A stretch of DNA of 64,000 bases from CALMKX01 sp036274895 (lineage in GTDB: Bacteria > Acidobacteriota > Thermoanaerobaculia > Multivoradales > SZUA-115). Under the pieces are notes generated by a model, which saw nothing but the letters and a program-made list of their open reading frames with translations, was not told where the DNA came from and did no database searches. How positions within the stretch are numbered: the stretch's first letter is position 1; each line of letters opens with the position of its first letter. The stretch is from NCBI GenBank assembly GCA_036274895.1, contig DASUEU010000039.1, positions 1 through 64,000 on the forward strand, written 5' to 3'. Below are positions 25,594 to 35,099 of this stretch, in pieces. Both the position numbers and the translations under genes were made by a program.

Positions 25594-27990
25594 ATGAAAG
25601 ACCTCGGGCAAGACCTCCGCCTCGCCCTGCGCAGCCTCGCGAAGTACCGCACCACCAATCTGCTCGTGGCCGTCTGCCTGGCCCTGGCCATCGCCTGCAA
25701 TGCCACCCTCTTCGGCGTCATCGAGGGCCTGCTCTTCCGGCCCTGGCCGTACCATGAGCCGGACCGCATCGCCTACCTCTACCAGGCCGACCGGCGGGTG
25801 CCGGACGATGAGTCCGGCGTCTCCCCGGCCAACTTCCTCGACTGGAAGCAGCAGGCGAAGAGCCTCTCGGCCCTCGAAGGCGTGACCCGCCGCTCCTTCA
25901 ACCTCACCGGCATCGAGCGGCCGGTGCGCCTGGCGGCCGCCGCGGCCACACCGGGCCTGTTCAGCCTGCTGGGGGTCTCGGCGAGCGAGGGACGCACCTT
26001 CCTGCCCGACGAGGGCGTGGCCGGGCGGGATCAGGTGGCCCTGCTCACCTGGGAGACCTGGCAGCAGCACTTCGGCGGCCGGAGCGGCCTGGTGGGCTCC
26101 ACCATCCAGTTGAGCGAGAAGCCCTACACCGTGGTGGGCATCCTGCCCGAGCGCTTCGACTTCTTCATGGACGCCGAGATCTGGGTGCCCTACCGCCTCG
26201 ACCTCGTCAACCCCTCTCGCGACGACCGCGAGCTCTTCGTGCTCGGCCGCTTCGCCCCCGGCGTCAGCCCGAAGGCGGCCCAGGCCGAGCTGGACGGCAT
26301 CGGCAAGGCCCTCGCCGCCCAGTACCCGGAGGCCAACCGCGACTACGACGCCAAGGTGGTCTCCCTGCGCGAGCAGATCCCGGGCAAGGAAGACCGGCTG
26401 CTCTTCGGCATCATGCAGGGCATCACCCTGGCCGTGCTGCTGATCGCCTGCGTCAACATCGCCAACCTGCTGCTGGTGCGCGGCCAGGACCGCGCCCGCG
26501 AGGTGGCCCTGCGTGCCTGCCTGGGCGCCGAGCGGGGCCGCATCGTGCGCCAGCTGGTGGTGGAGAGCCTGGTGCTCGCCGCAATCGGTGGGGTGGCAGG
26601 TCTGGCGCTCGCCGCCGGGGCCCTCGAAGTGATGGCCCAGATGCTCGCCGTGGAGCTGCCGAAGATGGTGCAGCCGGAGCTCAACGGCACGGTGCTGCTC
26701 TACACCCTGGGCCTGACCGCCCTGGCCGGCCTCGCCTTCGGCCTGATGCCGGCCCTCGAGACCTCCCGCACCAACGTCGCCGCCACCCTGAAGGAGGGGG
26801 GGCGGGGCCTCGCCGCGGGGCGCTCGCGGCGCATCACCCGCGCCCTGGTGGTGGTGGAGCTGGCCTTCGCCCTGGTGCTGGTCTCGCTCACCGGATTGAT
26901 GGCGCGGAGCATCCAGATCTTCGCCGGCCTGGACCCGGGCTTCCGAGTGGCGGGCCTGCTCACCTTCCGCCTCTCGCTGCCCGAGACGCGCTACGAGGGA
27001 GCTGCCGGAGCACGCTTCTTCGACCAGCTCACCGAGCGCTTGCGCCAGGTGCCAGGGGTCTCGGGTGCCGGCGCGGCGAGCAACCTGCCGCGGGCCCGGG
27101 GCAACGGCGAGGAGGCCTTCACCTTCGACGGCCAGGCCGAGACGAAGGATGCCCAGACCGCCACCTGGCTGACGGTTTCCCCCGGCTACTTCGAGGCTCT
27201 CGGTCTCACCCTCGCGGCAGGTCGCCGGATCGACGCCAGCGACGGGGCGGAGGGCGCGCCGGTGGTGGTGGTCAGCCAGGAGCTGGCCCGGCGCTACCTG
27301 CCGGGCCAGGACCCCCTCGGCAAGCGGGTGATGGTGGAGGGCAAGAGCGCCGCCATCGTCGGCGTGGTGGGCGACGTGATGCAGACCCGCATGACGCCCA
27401 ACGGCCGGCCCAGCCCCCTGATCTACGTGCCCCTGGCCCAGCGGCCCTCGGCCACCATGGCCCTGGTGGTGGCCAGCCGCCGGCAGGACGATGCTCTCAC
27501 CGAGGAAGTGCGCCAGGCGGTGTGGGCTCTCGACCCCAACCTGCCGATCGACCAGATGCTCACGATGGAGGAGCAGATGGCCCAGCAGTTCGTGGGGGCG
27601 CGCATCGTCGGGCAGATGGTGGCGGTGTTCGGCGTCCTCGCCCTGCTGCTCGCCGGCCTCGGGCTTTATGGGGTGGTGTCCTACTTCGTGTCCCAGCGGC
27701 GGGCGGAGATCGGCGTGCGCATGGCGATCGGCGCGGACCGCCGGCAGGTGCTCGGTCAGGTCCTCCGCGAAGGGCTGAAACTGACGGCGATCGGCCTCGC
27801 CCTGGGCGCCCCGGCCCTGTTCGGCGTCGCCAAGCTGACCAACCAGGTGCTGCAGGGCACCATCCCGCTGCCGGTCGAGATGATCCCCCTGATGGCCGCG
27901 GTGCTGGCCGGGGTGATCGGCCTCGCCACCTGGCTCCCAGCACACCGGGCCGCCTCCCTCGACCCGGCGATCACGCTACGCGGGGACTAG
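25594..27990 (+). CDS. ADOP-type ABC permease (MacB/FtsX family)
   Basis: A 798-aa membrane protein made of two FtsX/MacB-type permease halves. The N terminus DLRLALRSLAKYRTTNLL with a first helix, the periplasmic MacB core, a three-helix block with LLIACVNIANLLLVRG, a second half with RALVVVELAFALVLV and a last block VLALLLAGLGLYGVVSYFVSQR are those of the duplicated orphan permeases described in Acidobacteria. No ATPase gene is adjacent. Such proteins are thought to be exporters or envelope mechanotransmission devices; the substrate is unknown. The start MKDLGQDL fits the family N terminus; the frame is open further upstream. Its stop overlaps the convergent porin gene by four bases. Confidence 0.88.
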   Translation: MKDLGQDLRLALRSLAKYRTTNLLVAVCLALAIACNATLFGVIEGLLFRPWPYHEPDRIAYLYQADRRVPDDESGVSPANFLDWKQQAKSLSALEGVTRRSFNLTGIERPVRLAAAAATPGLFSLLGVSASEGRTFLPDEGVAGRDQVALLTWETWQQHFGGRSGLVGSTIQLSEKPYTVVGILPERFDFFMDAEIWVPYRLDLVNPSRDDRELFVLGRFAPGVSPKAAQAELDGIGKALAAQYPEANRDYDAKVVSLREQIPGKEDRLLFGIMQGITLAVLLIACVNIANLLLVRGQDRAREVALRACLGAERGRIVRQLVVESLVLAAIGGVAGLALAAGALEVMAQMLAVELPKMVQPELNGTVLLYTLGLTALAGLAFGLMPALETSRTNVAATLKEGGRGLAAGRSRRITRALVVVELAFALVLVSLTGLMARSIQIFAGLDPGFRVAGLLTFRLSLPETRYEGAAGARFFDQLTERLRQVPGVSGAGAASNLPRARGNGEEAFTFDGQAETKDAQTATWLTVSPGYFEALGLTLAAGRRIDASDGAEGAPVVVVSQELARRYLPGQDPLGKRVMVEGKSAAIVGVVGDVMQTRMTPNGRPSPLIYVPLAQRPSATMALVVASRRQDDALTEEVRQAVWALDPNLPIDQMLTMEEQMAQQFVGARIVGQMVAVFGVLALLLAGLGLYGVVSYFVSQRRAEIGVRMAIGADRRQVLGQVLREGLKLTAIGLALGAPALFGVAKLTNQVLQGTIPLPVEMIPLMAAVLAGVIGLATWLPAHRAASLDPAITLRGD

Positions 27991-29063
27991 AACTGGAAGA
28001 CCTGCCACTGCAAGACGATCTGGTCGACGTCCTCGGAGCCGTCGCGCTCGATGCGGCCATAGCCCAGCTTCAAAGCCGAGCCGTGGCCGCCGGGGAACCA
28101 GCCGAGGCCGACCTGGAGCTTCTCCTCGTCGGGCCGGGCCGGATCGTCGAAGTCCTGGGCGGCGTACTGCAGGAAGGGCTGGAGCTTGGCGGCGGCGAGG
28201 TAATAGCCGGCCTCGAGCAGCAGGTCGTCCTGCTTGGCCAGGTTGATGAACCCGCCGCCGTCGATCCGTGAGTAGTCGGCCTGCAGGGTCAGGCCGTCAC
28301 CGTTGCCCAGGGGCTGATCGAGGAAGGCATCGAAAGTGAGCGTGGAGTAGTCCTCTTGGTGGTCGTAGCTCGCGCCGACGCCGAGGCTCTGGTTCTTGCC
28401 CAGGGAGTTGCCGCGATAGAAGAACGTGGTCTGCCCGCCTCGGATCCACCACATCGCCCGGCCGGTGAAGCGGAGGTCATTGGTCGCCCCCACCCCCCGC
28501 GCGCCGTCGAAGACGCCCAGGCGGTACTCGAAGCGGTCCCCGGCGAGGTAGCCGCGGGCCTGGAGGCCGTAGTCCCGGCCGTTGCGCCCTTCGAGCGGCC
28601 CGCTCGTCACGAAGGTGTAGTTGCCGTAGTCGACGGGCACCAGCGTCGCCGCCGATTGTTGCTGGTTGAAGGAAAGGGGCGTCTGGAGCAGGCCGCCGTC
28701 CAGCTGGAACGCCTTCGAGAACGTCCAGGTGACGATCAGGTCTTGGAGGAAGAGGTCGCCGGTGTTCTTCTGGCCGTTGGCAGCCGCCTTGCCGAGGTTC
28801 GGGCTGTCGGTGTCGAGAAAGACGGTCAGCTTGTCCCCCAGCTTGTAGTTCATCAGCAAGCGCAGTCGGCGCAGGAAGAGGTTCTGGGCCTCGTCCCCGC
28901 CGGCGTTGTCCAGGCTCTCGGCCTGGAGCTGGCCCAAGAGCCCGACCTTGAACGAGCTCTTGCCGTCCTTGGAATCAAACTGGAGCTGAGCCGAAGCTTG
29001 CGCCGCGAAAAACAGAGAGAGCAGGATCGCCAGCGCAGGGAGTCCCCACGAACTCTTCATCAT
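27987..29063 (-). CDS. OprO/OprP-type porin
   Basis: A 358-aa outer-membrane beta-barrel. It has a signal peptide ending ASAQLQF, followed by amphipathic strands throughout and a terminal aromatic residue (QWQVFQF), the usual outer-membrane assembly signal. The segments FLRRLRLLMNYKLGDKLTVFLDTD and the Arg-containing RGYLAGDRFEYRLGVFDG are typical of the phosphate-selective porin O/P family. The substrate may be phosphate or another anion. Two adjacent ATG codons begin the gene. Confidence 0.85.
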   Translation of the reverse strand: MMKSSWGLPALAILLSLFFAAQASAQLQFDSKDGKSSFKVGLLGQLQAESLDNAGGDEAQNLFLRRLRLLMNYKLGDKLTVFLDTDSPNLGKAAANGQKNTGDLFLQDLIVTWTFSKAFQLDGGLLQTPLSFNQQQSAATLVPVDYGNYTFVTSGPLEGRNGRDYGLQARGYLAGDRFEYRLGVFDGARGVGATNDLRFTGRAMWWIRGGQTTFFYRGNSLGKNQSLGVGASYDHQEDYSTLTFDAFLDQPLGNGDGLTLQADYSRIDGGGFINLAKQDDLLLEAGYYLAAAKLQPFLQYAAQDFDDPARPDEEKLQVGLGWFPGGHGSALKLGYGRIERDGSEDVDQIVLQWQVFQF

Positions 29064-29118
29064 TACCCCCTATTCGGAAAGAGATCCGCTGGATGATAAC
29101 AGCAGGCGCCGAAGAAAG

Positions 29119-32100
29119 TCAGCGTAGCTTGAGCACGAAATCCGGGTTGCCGTAGAAGAGGTAGTTGGCCCAGTCGGCCAGTGGCGGCTGTGGCGCCAGG
29201 AGGGCGCCGCGGCCGGACTGCACGGCCTCGCGCAGGTTCCGGCCCGAGAGCACCGCAGTGTAAAAGGCATCGGCGAAAGCCACCGCCCCGGCGTCGCTCA
29301 CCGGCCAGTAGGTGCCGATCAGGTTGGCGACCCCACCGCGCATCATGGCCTCGGCGAGGCCCACGGCCTCCGCCTGGTGCGCTTCGCGGGTCACCACCGG
29401 CCTCAGCGGAGCTTCGAGCATGCTCGGCTCCCCCCGCTTGCCGCGCACCCGACCCGACTCGCAAGCGTTGAAGAAGACCAGGCTCGGCAGGTTGGCGACA
29501 CCGGCCAGATCTGCTCCGCTGACCACCTCCTCCCCCGCAGCCAGCAGACCGCTGCCCGCCGGGCCGGCCGGGTTGAAGAAGGCGTGTCCGGCGTAATGGA
29601 GCACGTCGTAGCGACCGGAGCCGAAGGCTTCGAGCAGAGCCTTGCGGGTGGCTTGCTCGCGGAGGAGCATGGTCAGCCGCACGCCACCCTTGTCGGCGAA
29701 GAGCTCCTGCACCCTCTCGCCTTCGTCCTCGGCCCCGCCGAGGTCTCCCGTGGGGTTGACCACCAGCAGCACCTCGAGGGTCTCCTTGGTGACTCGTTCC
29801 TTGAGCCACTTGGCCACCACCAGGTTCTCGGCCTCGTAGCGCCGGGTCAGCCCCTTGGCGGCGGCGGGGAACCACAGCGCGTCGCCCTCGGCGAGGGCGA
29901 GGGTCTCCCAGGGAATCCGCGAGGTCAGGGCATCGTGGACCACCACCAGGTGGCGCTTCTTCTGCGTCGCCAAGACCGTGCGCACGGCGGGCTCGAGGAT
30001 CAGGCGGCCGAGGGCCGGCCCGTCGCGCTCGAAGCTCGGCTTCTTCGCCGTCAGACGCTGGAGCACCTTCTTGAGCTCTTTCGAGGAGACCGGCTGGCGG
30101 CGGGTGAGCAGGGCTGCCTTGCCCTCGGCGGTGAGCACCGAGCTCTGGAGCGTCACCTCCTCGTCCTGGTCCTGATCCCCCTCCTGGCGCACGAGCAGAT
30201 AGACCGGGTCCTCACCACGCCGCGCCGGGCCCGCCTGACGGGGCGCTTCCGACGACAACAGCTCGGTCTCGTCGAAGGTCAGCTCCAGGTCTTCACAGAG
30301 GGGAGTGCTCGCCAGGCGGTAGAGCTCCTCCTTGACGGCCAGGAAGCGCTCCGGATCCCGCTCGCAGATCACCACCCGGCGGAAGTGATGGTCGCGGTCA
30401 GCGTCGAGCAGGGCGCGCACGAAGCCGCCGAGCATGTTGCGCAGGGCGGCGTCCGCGCTCTCGCCGGAGCCACCACCGATGACCACCGTCGAGAACTCCT
30501 CCACCGCGGTGGTGATGAAGGTGCGCAGCACATTCTCGGCGGCGATCTGCAGGGCGTCCGGGCCGAAGCGGTCGAAGGAGCCGAGACCGACGAAGGCGAC
30601 CAGGTCGGCGGCGAGAGCGTGGCGGCCGGTGGGCAGGACGAAGACCTCCCCGAGGTTGCCGGTGAACATCCGCCGCTGGGTGATCTCGGTGATGGCGCCC
30701 TTCATCCGCCCGTCGAGGGCGAGGGCCGCCCCGGAGGGCGCCACGTCCTTGAAGATGCCCAGGGCGAGCGCCCGGGTGGGGGCCTCGGTGATGCTACCCA
30801 AGGCCAGACGGAGATCCAGCCGATGCTGGCGCCGCCGCCCCACCACCACTTGCTGGAGCTGGTGGCGCATGCCGCCCGCAGCCTCGTCCTGGGGAGGCCG
30901 GCGGCCCGGCAGGGTGATGGTGGGGGCCGCCGGCGCGCCCCCGGGCGCCACGAACTCGGCCAGGGCCTCCCGCACCTCGCGCCGCGACAGCTCGACCGCG
31001 GCGCCTCGCGCGGCCTCACTCTCGCGCAGGCGGTGCTCGGGGACGGTCTCCCGGCGCGGTGACCGGGCCCGTGGCGGCTCCGTGGGCAGGCGGCTGGTGC
31101 TGCCTTGATCCACCAGGTCGCACACCGCGGCGGCGACCGCGGAGTTGTTGGGCAGGGCGCCGTGCTCCTCCTCCACGAAGTAGCTGCGTTCCTCAAGCTC
31201 CGGCATCCGGCACATCTCGAGGGGCACCGTGCCGTCGCCGTCCGTGGTGCGCTCGAAGACCCATTCCCCATCGGCACGGGCGAGGTCGGTCACCGTGTCC
31301 TGGTTGACACCCGCGATCAGGAAGCAGTGGGCGAGCTGCTGCCGGCTGTGCGGCAGCCGGCTCTGGACCTGCCGGGCCTGGGCCAGCAGCTCGGGCTGGG
31401 GGGAGAGGCCGTCCCGCGGCCATTGGTCGACGTCGTAGAGGTCGATGGCCGAGAACTTCTCGGGCACGGGCAGCATCTGGGTGAGGCCCGGCAAGGTGGT
31501 GAAGACGTTGCGCACCAGCCACTCGACGTCGTGCTTGCGGTCGAGCAGGCCGAGGGTCTTGACCACCGAGCCGACACCGCGGAAAGACAGCGCCGGCACG
31601 AAGGAGCCGAAGTTCGGCGTGCCGACCTGGATCAGGCGGCGGAAGGTGGCGCCGTGGCCGATCGCCGAGCGCGCCACCAGACCGCCCATGCTGTGGGCCA
31701 CCAGATGGACCTTGCCGCTGCCCTCGGCGGCGAGCTTCGCGGCCAGCTCCCTGCCCAGGTCGTCGATCGAGCGGCGCCAGTCGAAGGGCTGAAACGACGC
31801 CTCCAGACCCGAGAGCTGGAGCGTGAGCTTGAGCTTCAAGTAGGTCATCAAGATGACGCCCGAGGCGCGAAAAGCCGGCATCCCGGGCACCAGGGCGAGC
31901 TCGGCCAGCCCGCCCCGCCAGATCTCGAGCGGATCGAACCAGTAGAGGTCACTCCCCTTCGAGAGGGTCGAGCCCATGATGCCGGGCAGGATCCACACCT
32001 TCTGCCCGCCGCGCACGCGCGCCCCGGGAACCTGCCGCGCCAGCTGCACCAGCTCGGCATAGGCCTCGGCGCCGAAGTAGTCCTCGAGCAGGCCGCTCCT

Positions 32101-32262
32101 CTCGCCCGTGCGCAGCGCTTGTTCGACCTCCTGCTCGCTCAGGCGGTACTCCCCGTAGCCGAGATCGGACTCGGAGCCCGACCCCGCCGAGGAGATCTCC
32201 GCCGGAAGCCGGGGCGAAGGGGTACCCTTGCGCTTGGTGCTCTTGCCGTGCCGTGCCGCCAT
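29119..32262 (-). CDS. Lipase / macro-like / CHAT protease fusion
   Basis: A 1047-aa fusion of three parts. Residues about 85-380 are an alpha/beta hydrolase of the LCAT/PGAP1 type: WILPGIMGSTL, nucleophile Ser191 in LVAHSMGGLV, Asp343 in TDGDGTVP and His367 in VEEEHGAL. Residues about 470-650 resemble the macro-like N-terminal domain of M17 aminopeptidases (ALALGIFKDVAPSGAALALD, IGGGSGESADAA). The last about 330 residues are a CHAT domain with His893 in LHYAGHAFF and Cys934 in VFFNACESG. No signal peptide is seen, so it is probably cytoplasmic. AAGGAG precedes ATG. A system that links protease activity to a phospholipase-like enzyme is inferred. Confidence 0.82.
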   Translation of the reverse strand: MAARHGKSTKRKGTPSPRLPAEISSAGSGSESDLGYGEYRLSEQEVEQALRTGERSGLLEDYFGAEAYAELVQLARQVPGARVRGGQKVWILPGIMGSTLSKGSDLYWFDPLEIWRGGLAELALVPGMPAFRASGVILMTYLKLKLTLQLSGLEASFQPFDWRRSIDDLGRELAAKLAAEGSGKVHLVAHSMGGLVARSAIGHGATFRRLIQVGTPNFGSFVPALSFRGVGSVVKTLGLLDRKHDVEWLVRNVFTTLPGLTQMLPVPEKFSAIDLYDVDQWPRDGLSPQPELLAQARQVQSRLPHSRQQLAHCFLIAGVNQDTVTDLARADGEWVFERTTDGDGTVPLEMCRMPELEERSYFVEEEHGALPNNSAVAAAVCDLVDQGSTSRLPTEPPRARSPRRETVPEHRLRESEAARGAAVELSRREVREALAEFVAPGGAPAAPTITLPGRRPPQDEAAGGMRHQLQQVVVGRRRQHRLDLRLALGSITEAPTRALALGIFKDVAPSGAALALDGRMKGAITEITQRRMFTGNLGEVFVLPTGRHALAADLVAFVGLGSFDRFGPDALQIAAENVLRTFITTAVEEFSTVVIGGGSGESADAALRNMLGGFVRALLDADRDHHFRRVVICERDPERFLAVKEELYRLASTPLCEDLELTFDETELLSSEAPRQAGPARRGEDPVYLLVRQEGDQDQDEEVTLQSSVLTAEGKAALLTRRQPVSSKELKKVLQRLTAKKPSFERDGPALGRLILEPAVRTVLATQKKRHLVVVHDALTSRIPWETLALAEGDALWFPAAAKGLTRRYEAENLVVAKWLKERVTKETLEVLLVVNPTGDLGGAEDEGERVQELFADKGGVRLTMLLREQATRKALLEAFGSGRYDVLHYAGHAFFNPAGPAGSGLLAAGEEVVSGADLAGVANLPSLVFFNACESGRVRGKRGEPSMLEAPLRPVVTREAHQAEAVGLAEAMMRGGVANLIGTYWPVSDAGAVAFADAFYTAVLSGRNLREAVQSGRGALLAPQPPLADWANYLFYGNPDFVLKLR

Positions 32263-32424
32263 CACCAGCTCCTTGCCGGAACGCGTGTTTCGGGATTCGA
32301 GGATTTTCTCGATTCTACTTCTTTGCTCCGGCCTGCGCGCGAGCGGGCCGGCCGTTGACAGGCCGGTAGGCCGATGCTAGCTTGCCGGCCCCGTGAGAGA
32401 AGCCCCATCGACCGAGGAGAGGTC

Positions 32425-32712
32425 ATGCCCGAGCTAGGCAAGAAGCACGAATGCCCGAGTTGCGGCACCAAGTTCTACGACCTGGGCAAGCCCGAGCCGA
32501 TCTGCCCCAAGTGCAGCCTGAACATGAAGACCGTTGAGACCGAGGAGCTGTACGCCGTGTCGGCCGCCGCCCGGCGTCGCCGTCGCGCCGAGATGGCCCT
32601 CGATGGTGACGAGCCCGAGGAGGAGCCGCCGGATCTCGGCGATGAGATCCTGGTCGGCGAGCCGGCCGACGAGGACCTCGAGGAAGAAGAGGAAGTCGAT
32701 CTCGAGGAATGA
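32425..32712 (+). CDS. FYDLN-acid family zinc-ribbon protein
   Basis: A 95-aa protein of the TIGR02300/FYDLN acid family. The N terminus is a zinc ribbon, ECPSCGTKFYDLGKPEPICPKC, with four Cys and the FYDL motif. The C-terminal half is a run of Glu and Asp (DEDLEEEEEVDLEE). Its biochemical role is unknown. GAGGAGAGG precedes the ATG. Its stop overlaps the probable start of folK as ATGA. Confidence 0.88.
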   Translation: MPELGKKHECPSCGTKFYDLGKPEPICPKCSLNMKTVETEELYAVSAAARRRRRAEMALDGDEPEEEPPDLGDEILVGEPADEDLEEEEEVDLEE

Positions 32713-33211
32713 GCAGCCCTTTGCCCTCGCACTGGGCGGCAACCTGGGCCCGGTGGAAGGCAACCTGCGCCGGGCCGTCGCCGAGCTGGCGGCGGCCCTT
32801 GGCCCCCTCGGGGTCGCGGGCCTCTACCGCACACGCGCCATCACTCCCGATCCTCAACCTCCTTACCTCAACACCGCCGTCACCGGCCGCACCGATCTGG
32901 GCGCCGAGGCCCTCCTGGCCCTCGCCAAGCGCCTCGAGCGCGAGGCCGGGCGCCGCCCCGGCCCACGCTTCACCGCCCGTCCCCTCGACATCGACCTGCT
33001 GTTGCTGGGGGATCTGATCCTCGACCGCCCCGGGCTGACCGTGCCCCACCCCCGGCTGGCTGAGCGCCGCTTCGTGCTCGCCCCCTTGGCCGAGCTGGCC
33101 GCCGATTGGCGGGTGCCGCCGCGGGGGGAGACGGTGGCGGAGCTGCTGGCGCGCGTGGGCCAGGAAGAGGACGTCGAGCGGCTTGCTATCATCTTCCCCG
33201 GCTTCCCATGA
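32642..33211 (+). CDS. folK: Hydroxymethyldihydropterin pyrophosphokinase FolK, N terminus disputed
   Basis: HPPK, which transfers pyrophosphate from ATP to hydroxymethyldihydropterin in folate synthesis. LALGGNLGPVEGNLRRA and RPLDIDLLLLGD are diagnostic. The only in-frame ATG near the 5' end is at 32642, inside the FYDLN gene and 71 bp before its end. The ATG expected from gene order, ATGA at 32709, is one base out of frame: ATG AGC AGC would run into FALALGG if one extra C were present in the CCC at 32717-32719. A one-base deletion in the sequence, or a real frameshift, is likely. Catalytic residues are intact. Confidence 0.8.
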   Translation: MRSWSASRPTRTSRKKRKSISRNEQPFALALGGNLGPVEGNLRRAVAELAAALGPLGVAGLYRTRAITPDPQPPYLNTAVTGRTDLGAEALLALAKRLEREAGRRPGPRFTARPLDIDLLLLGDLILDRPGLTVPHPRLAERRFVLAPLAELAADWRVPPRGETVAELLARVGQEEDVERLAIIFPGFP

Positions 33212-33885
33212 CGAGCTCGACGCGGCTGCCCCTCTTCCCTCTCCCTAACGTCGTGCACTTCCCCGGCACGCCGCTCAAGCTGCACGTCTTCGAGCCACGC
33301 TACCGGCGGCTGGTCAAGGATCTGCTGGAGACCGCTCCGGACGCGCGGCTGATCGGCATGGTGCTGACCCGGCCGGGCGCTTTCCGCAGCGGCCAGCCGG
33401 AGATCTTCCCCGGCGGCACCGCCGGCCTGCTGATCGACGTCGAGCCCTTGCCCGACGGCCGCTCGAACATTCTGCTCCACGGCGACTTCCGCTTCGAGGT
33501 CGAGCGCGAGGTCGAGAGCCAGCCCTACCGGGCCGCGCTGGTGCGGCCGGTCTTCGAGGCCCCGGTCGACGAACGCGACCCCGAGATCCTGGATCTGCGT
33601 CGAGACCTGGTGGACGTGGTCGGCATCCTGGCCGACGAGCTGGGCAAGCGCTTTCCCTTGAAGTCCGACCTGGTGTCGGAGGATCCAGAGGCCCAGGCCT
33701 TCGAGCAGCTGGTCAACGGCATCGCCGCCGAGCTGGACGTGCCCCCCTTGACCAAGATGAGCCTCCTGACCGAGGCCTTGCCCGAACGGGCCGCCCATCT
33801 CCTCGGCATCCTCGAGGGCCGCAAGAAGCTGATCGATTTTCTGCGCCCATTCCGGCACCTCGCCGGCGACGCCGAGCTGAACTGA
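33208..33885 (+). CDS. LON substrate-binding-domain protein
   Basis: A 225-aa stand-alone protein with the Lon N-terminal (PUA-like, LON) domain but no AAA or protease domain. The start LPLFPLPNVVHFPGTPLKLHVFEPRYRRL is the usual LON opening; the later GRSNILLHGDFRFEVERE strands and the C-terminal helical segment follow. The function of the stand-alone family is unknown; substrate or peptide binding is inferred. It starts at an ATG overlapping the folK stop (ATGA). Confidence 0.85.
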   Translation: MTSSTRLPLFPLPNVVHFPGTPLKLHVFEPRYRRLVKDLLETAPDARLIGMVLTRPGAFRSGQPEIFPGGTAGLLIDVEPLPDGRSNILLHGDFRFEVEREVESQPYRAALVRPVFEAPVDERDPEILDLRRDLVDVVGILADELGKRFPLKSDLVSEDPEAQAFEQLVNGIAAELDVPPLTKMSLLTEALPERAAHLLGILEGRKKLIDFLRPFRHLAGDAELN

Positions 33886-33896
33886 CCCCGCTGCCC

Positions 33897-35093
33897 ATGC
33901 GCTCCCTCTCGCTGCGTGACCCGGTCCACGGCTTCATCCGTGCGGACGCGCTCGAGACGGCCCTGATCGCCAGCCGCCCGGTGCAGCGGCTGCGCTTCAT
34001 CCACCAGCTGGGGTTGTCGCATTTCGTCTTCCCGGGCGCCGAGCACAGCCGCTTCAGCCATGCCCTCGGGGCGATGGAGCTCGCCGGCCGGGTCTACGAC
34101 GCCTTGGCGGAGGGGCCTGGCAGCCCGCTCCCCCCCGGCCGGGAGAGTCGTCCCCGCCGCCTGGTGCGCGCCGCTGCCCTGCTCCACGACATCGGTCACG
34201 CCCCCTTCTCCCACTCCGCCGAGGACCTCTTCGAGGAGGGCATCGACCACGAGGAGATGACCCGCCGGCTGCTCGGCCTGCCCGAGGTCGAGGCCGCCTT
34301 CGCCGAGCATGGCGCCGGCCTCGGGCCGAGCGACGTGGGCTCACTGCTCGCCGGGCGGGGCCCGGCCGAGGAGCGGCTGCTGGCCCAGATCGTCTCCGGG
34401 GAGCTCGACGTCGACAAGATGGACTACTTGCTGCGCGACAGCCTCTACTGCGGCGTGCGCTACGGCCACTTCGATCTCGATCGCCTGCTCGACACCATGG
34501 CGCCGCTGCCGGACGAGGAGCAGTCAGCCTGGGGGATCGGGGTCGTCGAGGGCGGGGTCCACGCCCTCGAGGCGCTGGTGATGGCGCGGTACTACATGTT
34601 CACCCAGGTCTACTTCAACGTCACCAGCAAGGCGCTCGAGCTGCACCTGGGCGAGTGGATGCGCGCCGAGGGCCGCCGCTGGTCCGCCGACCCCGTGGCC
34701 TTCCTCGCCGAGGACGACGTGTCGGCCCTGGCGGCCATGCGCGCCTCGAAGAGCCCCCACGCCCGGGCGGTGACCGAGAGGGCCCACTTCCCCCTGGCCT
34801 TTCAGACTCGCGAGCACCTCTCGCGGGACGAGCGGGTGGCCTTCGAGGCCCTGCTGGCAGCGGTCTCGGAGCGCTTTGGCCCGGGTGCCTTGCTGATCTC
34901 ACACTCCTCGAAGGACCCCCACCGTCTCGGCCCCAGCCGCGTCCTGGTGCGCCGCCACGACGGCTCCCTCGAGCCCATGGCCCGCGCCAGCCACTTCATC
35001 GCCCACCTGCGGCGAATCGAGCAGTTCCGCGTCTACTCGCCGCCTGAGCTCTGCGACCGGGTCGCGGCGGCCCTCCAGGCGGGCTGGAGGTAG
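33897..35093 (+). CDS. HD-domain phosphohydrolase
   Basis: A 398-aa soluble enzyme of the HD superfamily, related to the YdhJ/dNTPase-like group. N-terminal RDPVHGFI, then FPGAEHSRFSHALGAMELAG, the metal-binding HD in LLHDIGHAPFSHSAED, and GELDVDKMDYLLRDS, which supplies the last metal ligand Asp. Closest in layout to dNTP triphosphohydrolases and SAMHD1-like proteins; the substrate is not determined. It lies 11 bp after the LON-domain gene, so it is probably the fourth gene of a folK-centred operon. Confidence 0.85.
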   Translation: MRSLSLRDPVHGFIRADALETALIASRPVQRLRFIHQLGLSHFVFPGAEHSRFSHALGAMELAGRVYDALAEGPGSPLPPGRESRPRRLVRAAALLHDIGHAPFSHSAEDLFEEGIDHEEMTRRLLGLPEVEAAFAEHGAGLGPSDVGSLLAGRGPAEERLLAQIVSGELDVDKMDYLLRDSLYCGVRYGHFDLDRLLDTMAPLPDEEQSAWGIGVVEGGVHALEALVMARYYMFTQVYFNVTSKALELHLGEWMRAEGRRWSADPVAFLAEDDVSALAAMRASKSPHARAVTERAHFPLAFQTREHLSRDERVAFEALLAAVSERFGPGALLISHSSKDPHRLGPSRVLVRRHDGSLEPMARASHFIAHLRRIEQFRVYSPPELCDRVAAALQAGWR

Positions 35094-35099
35094 CCACCC

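Noticed and set aside
25336..27945. Long minus-strand open frame opposite the ADOP permease.
   Set aside because: Composition is a His/Gly/Gln-rich shadow of the permease codons, with no domain.
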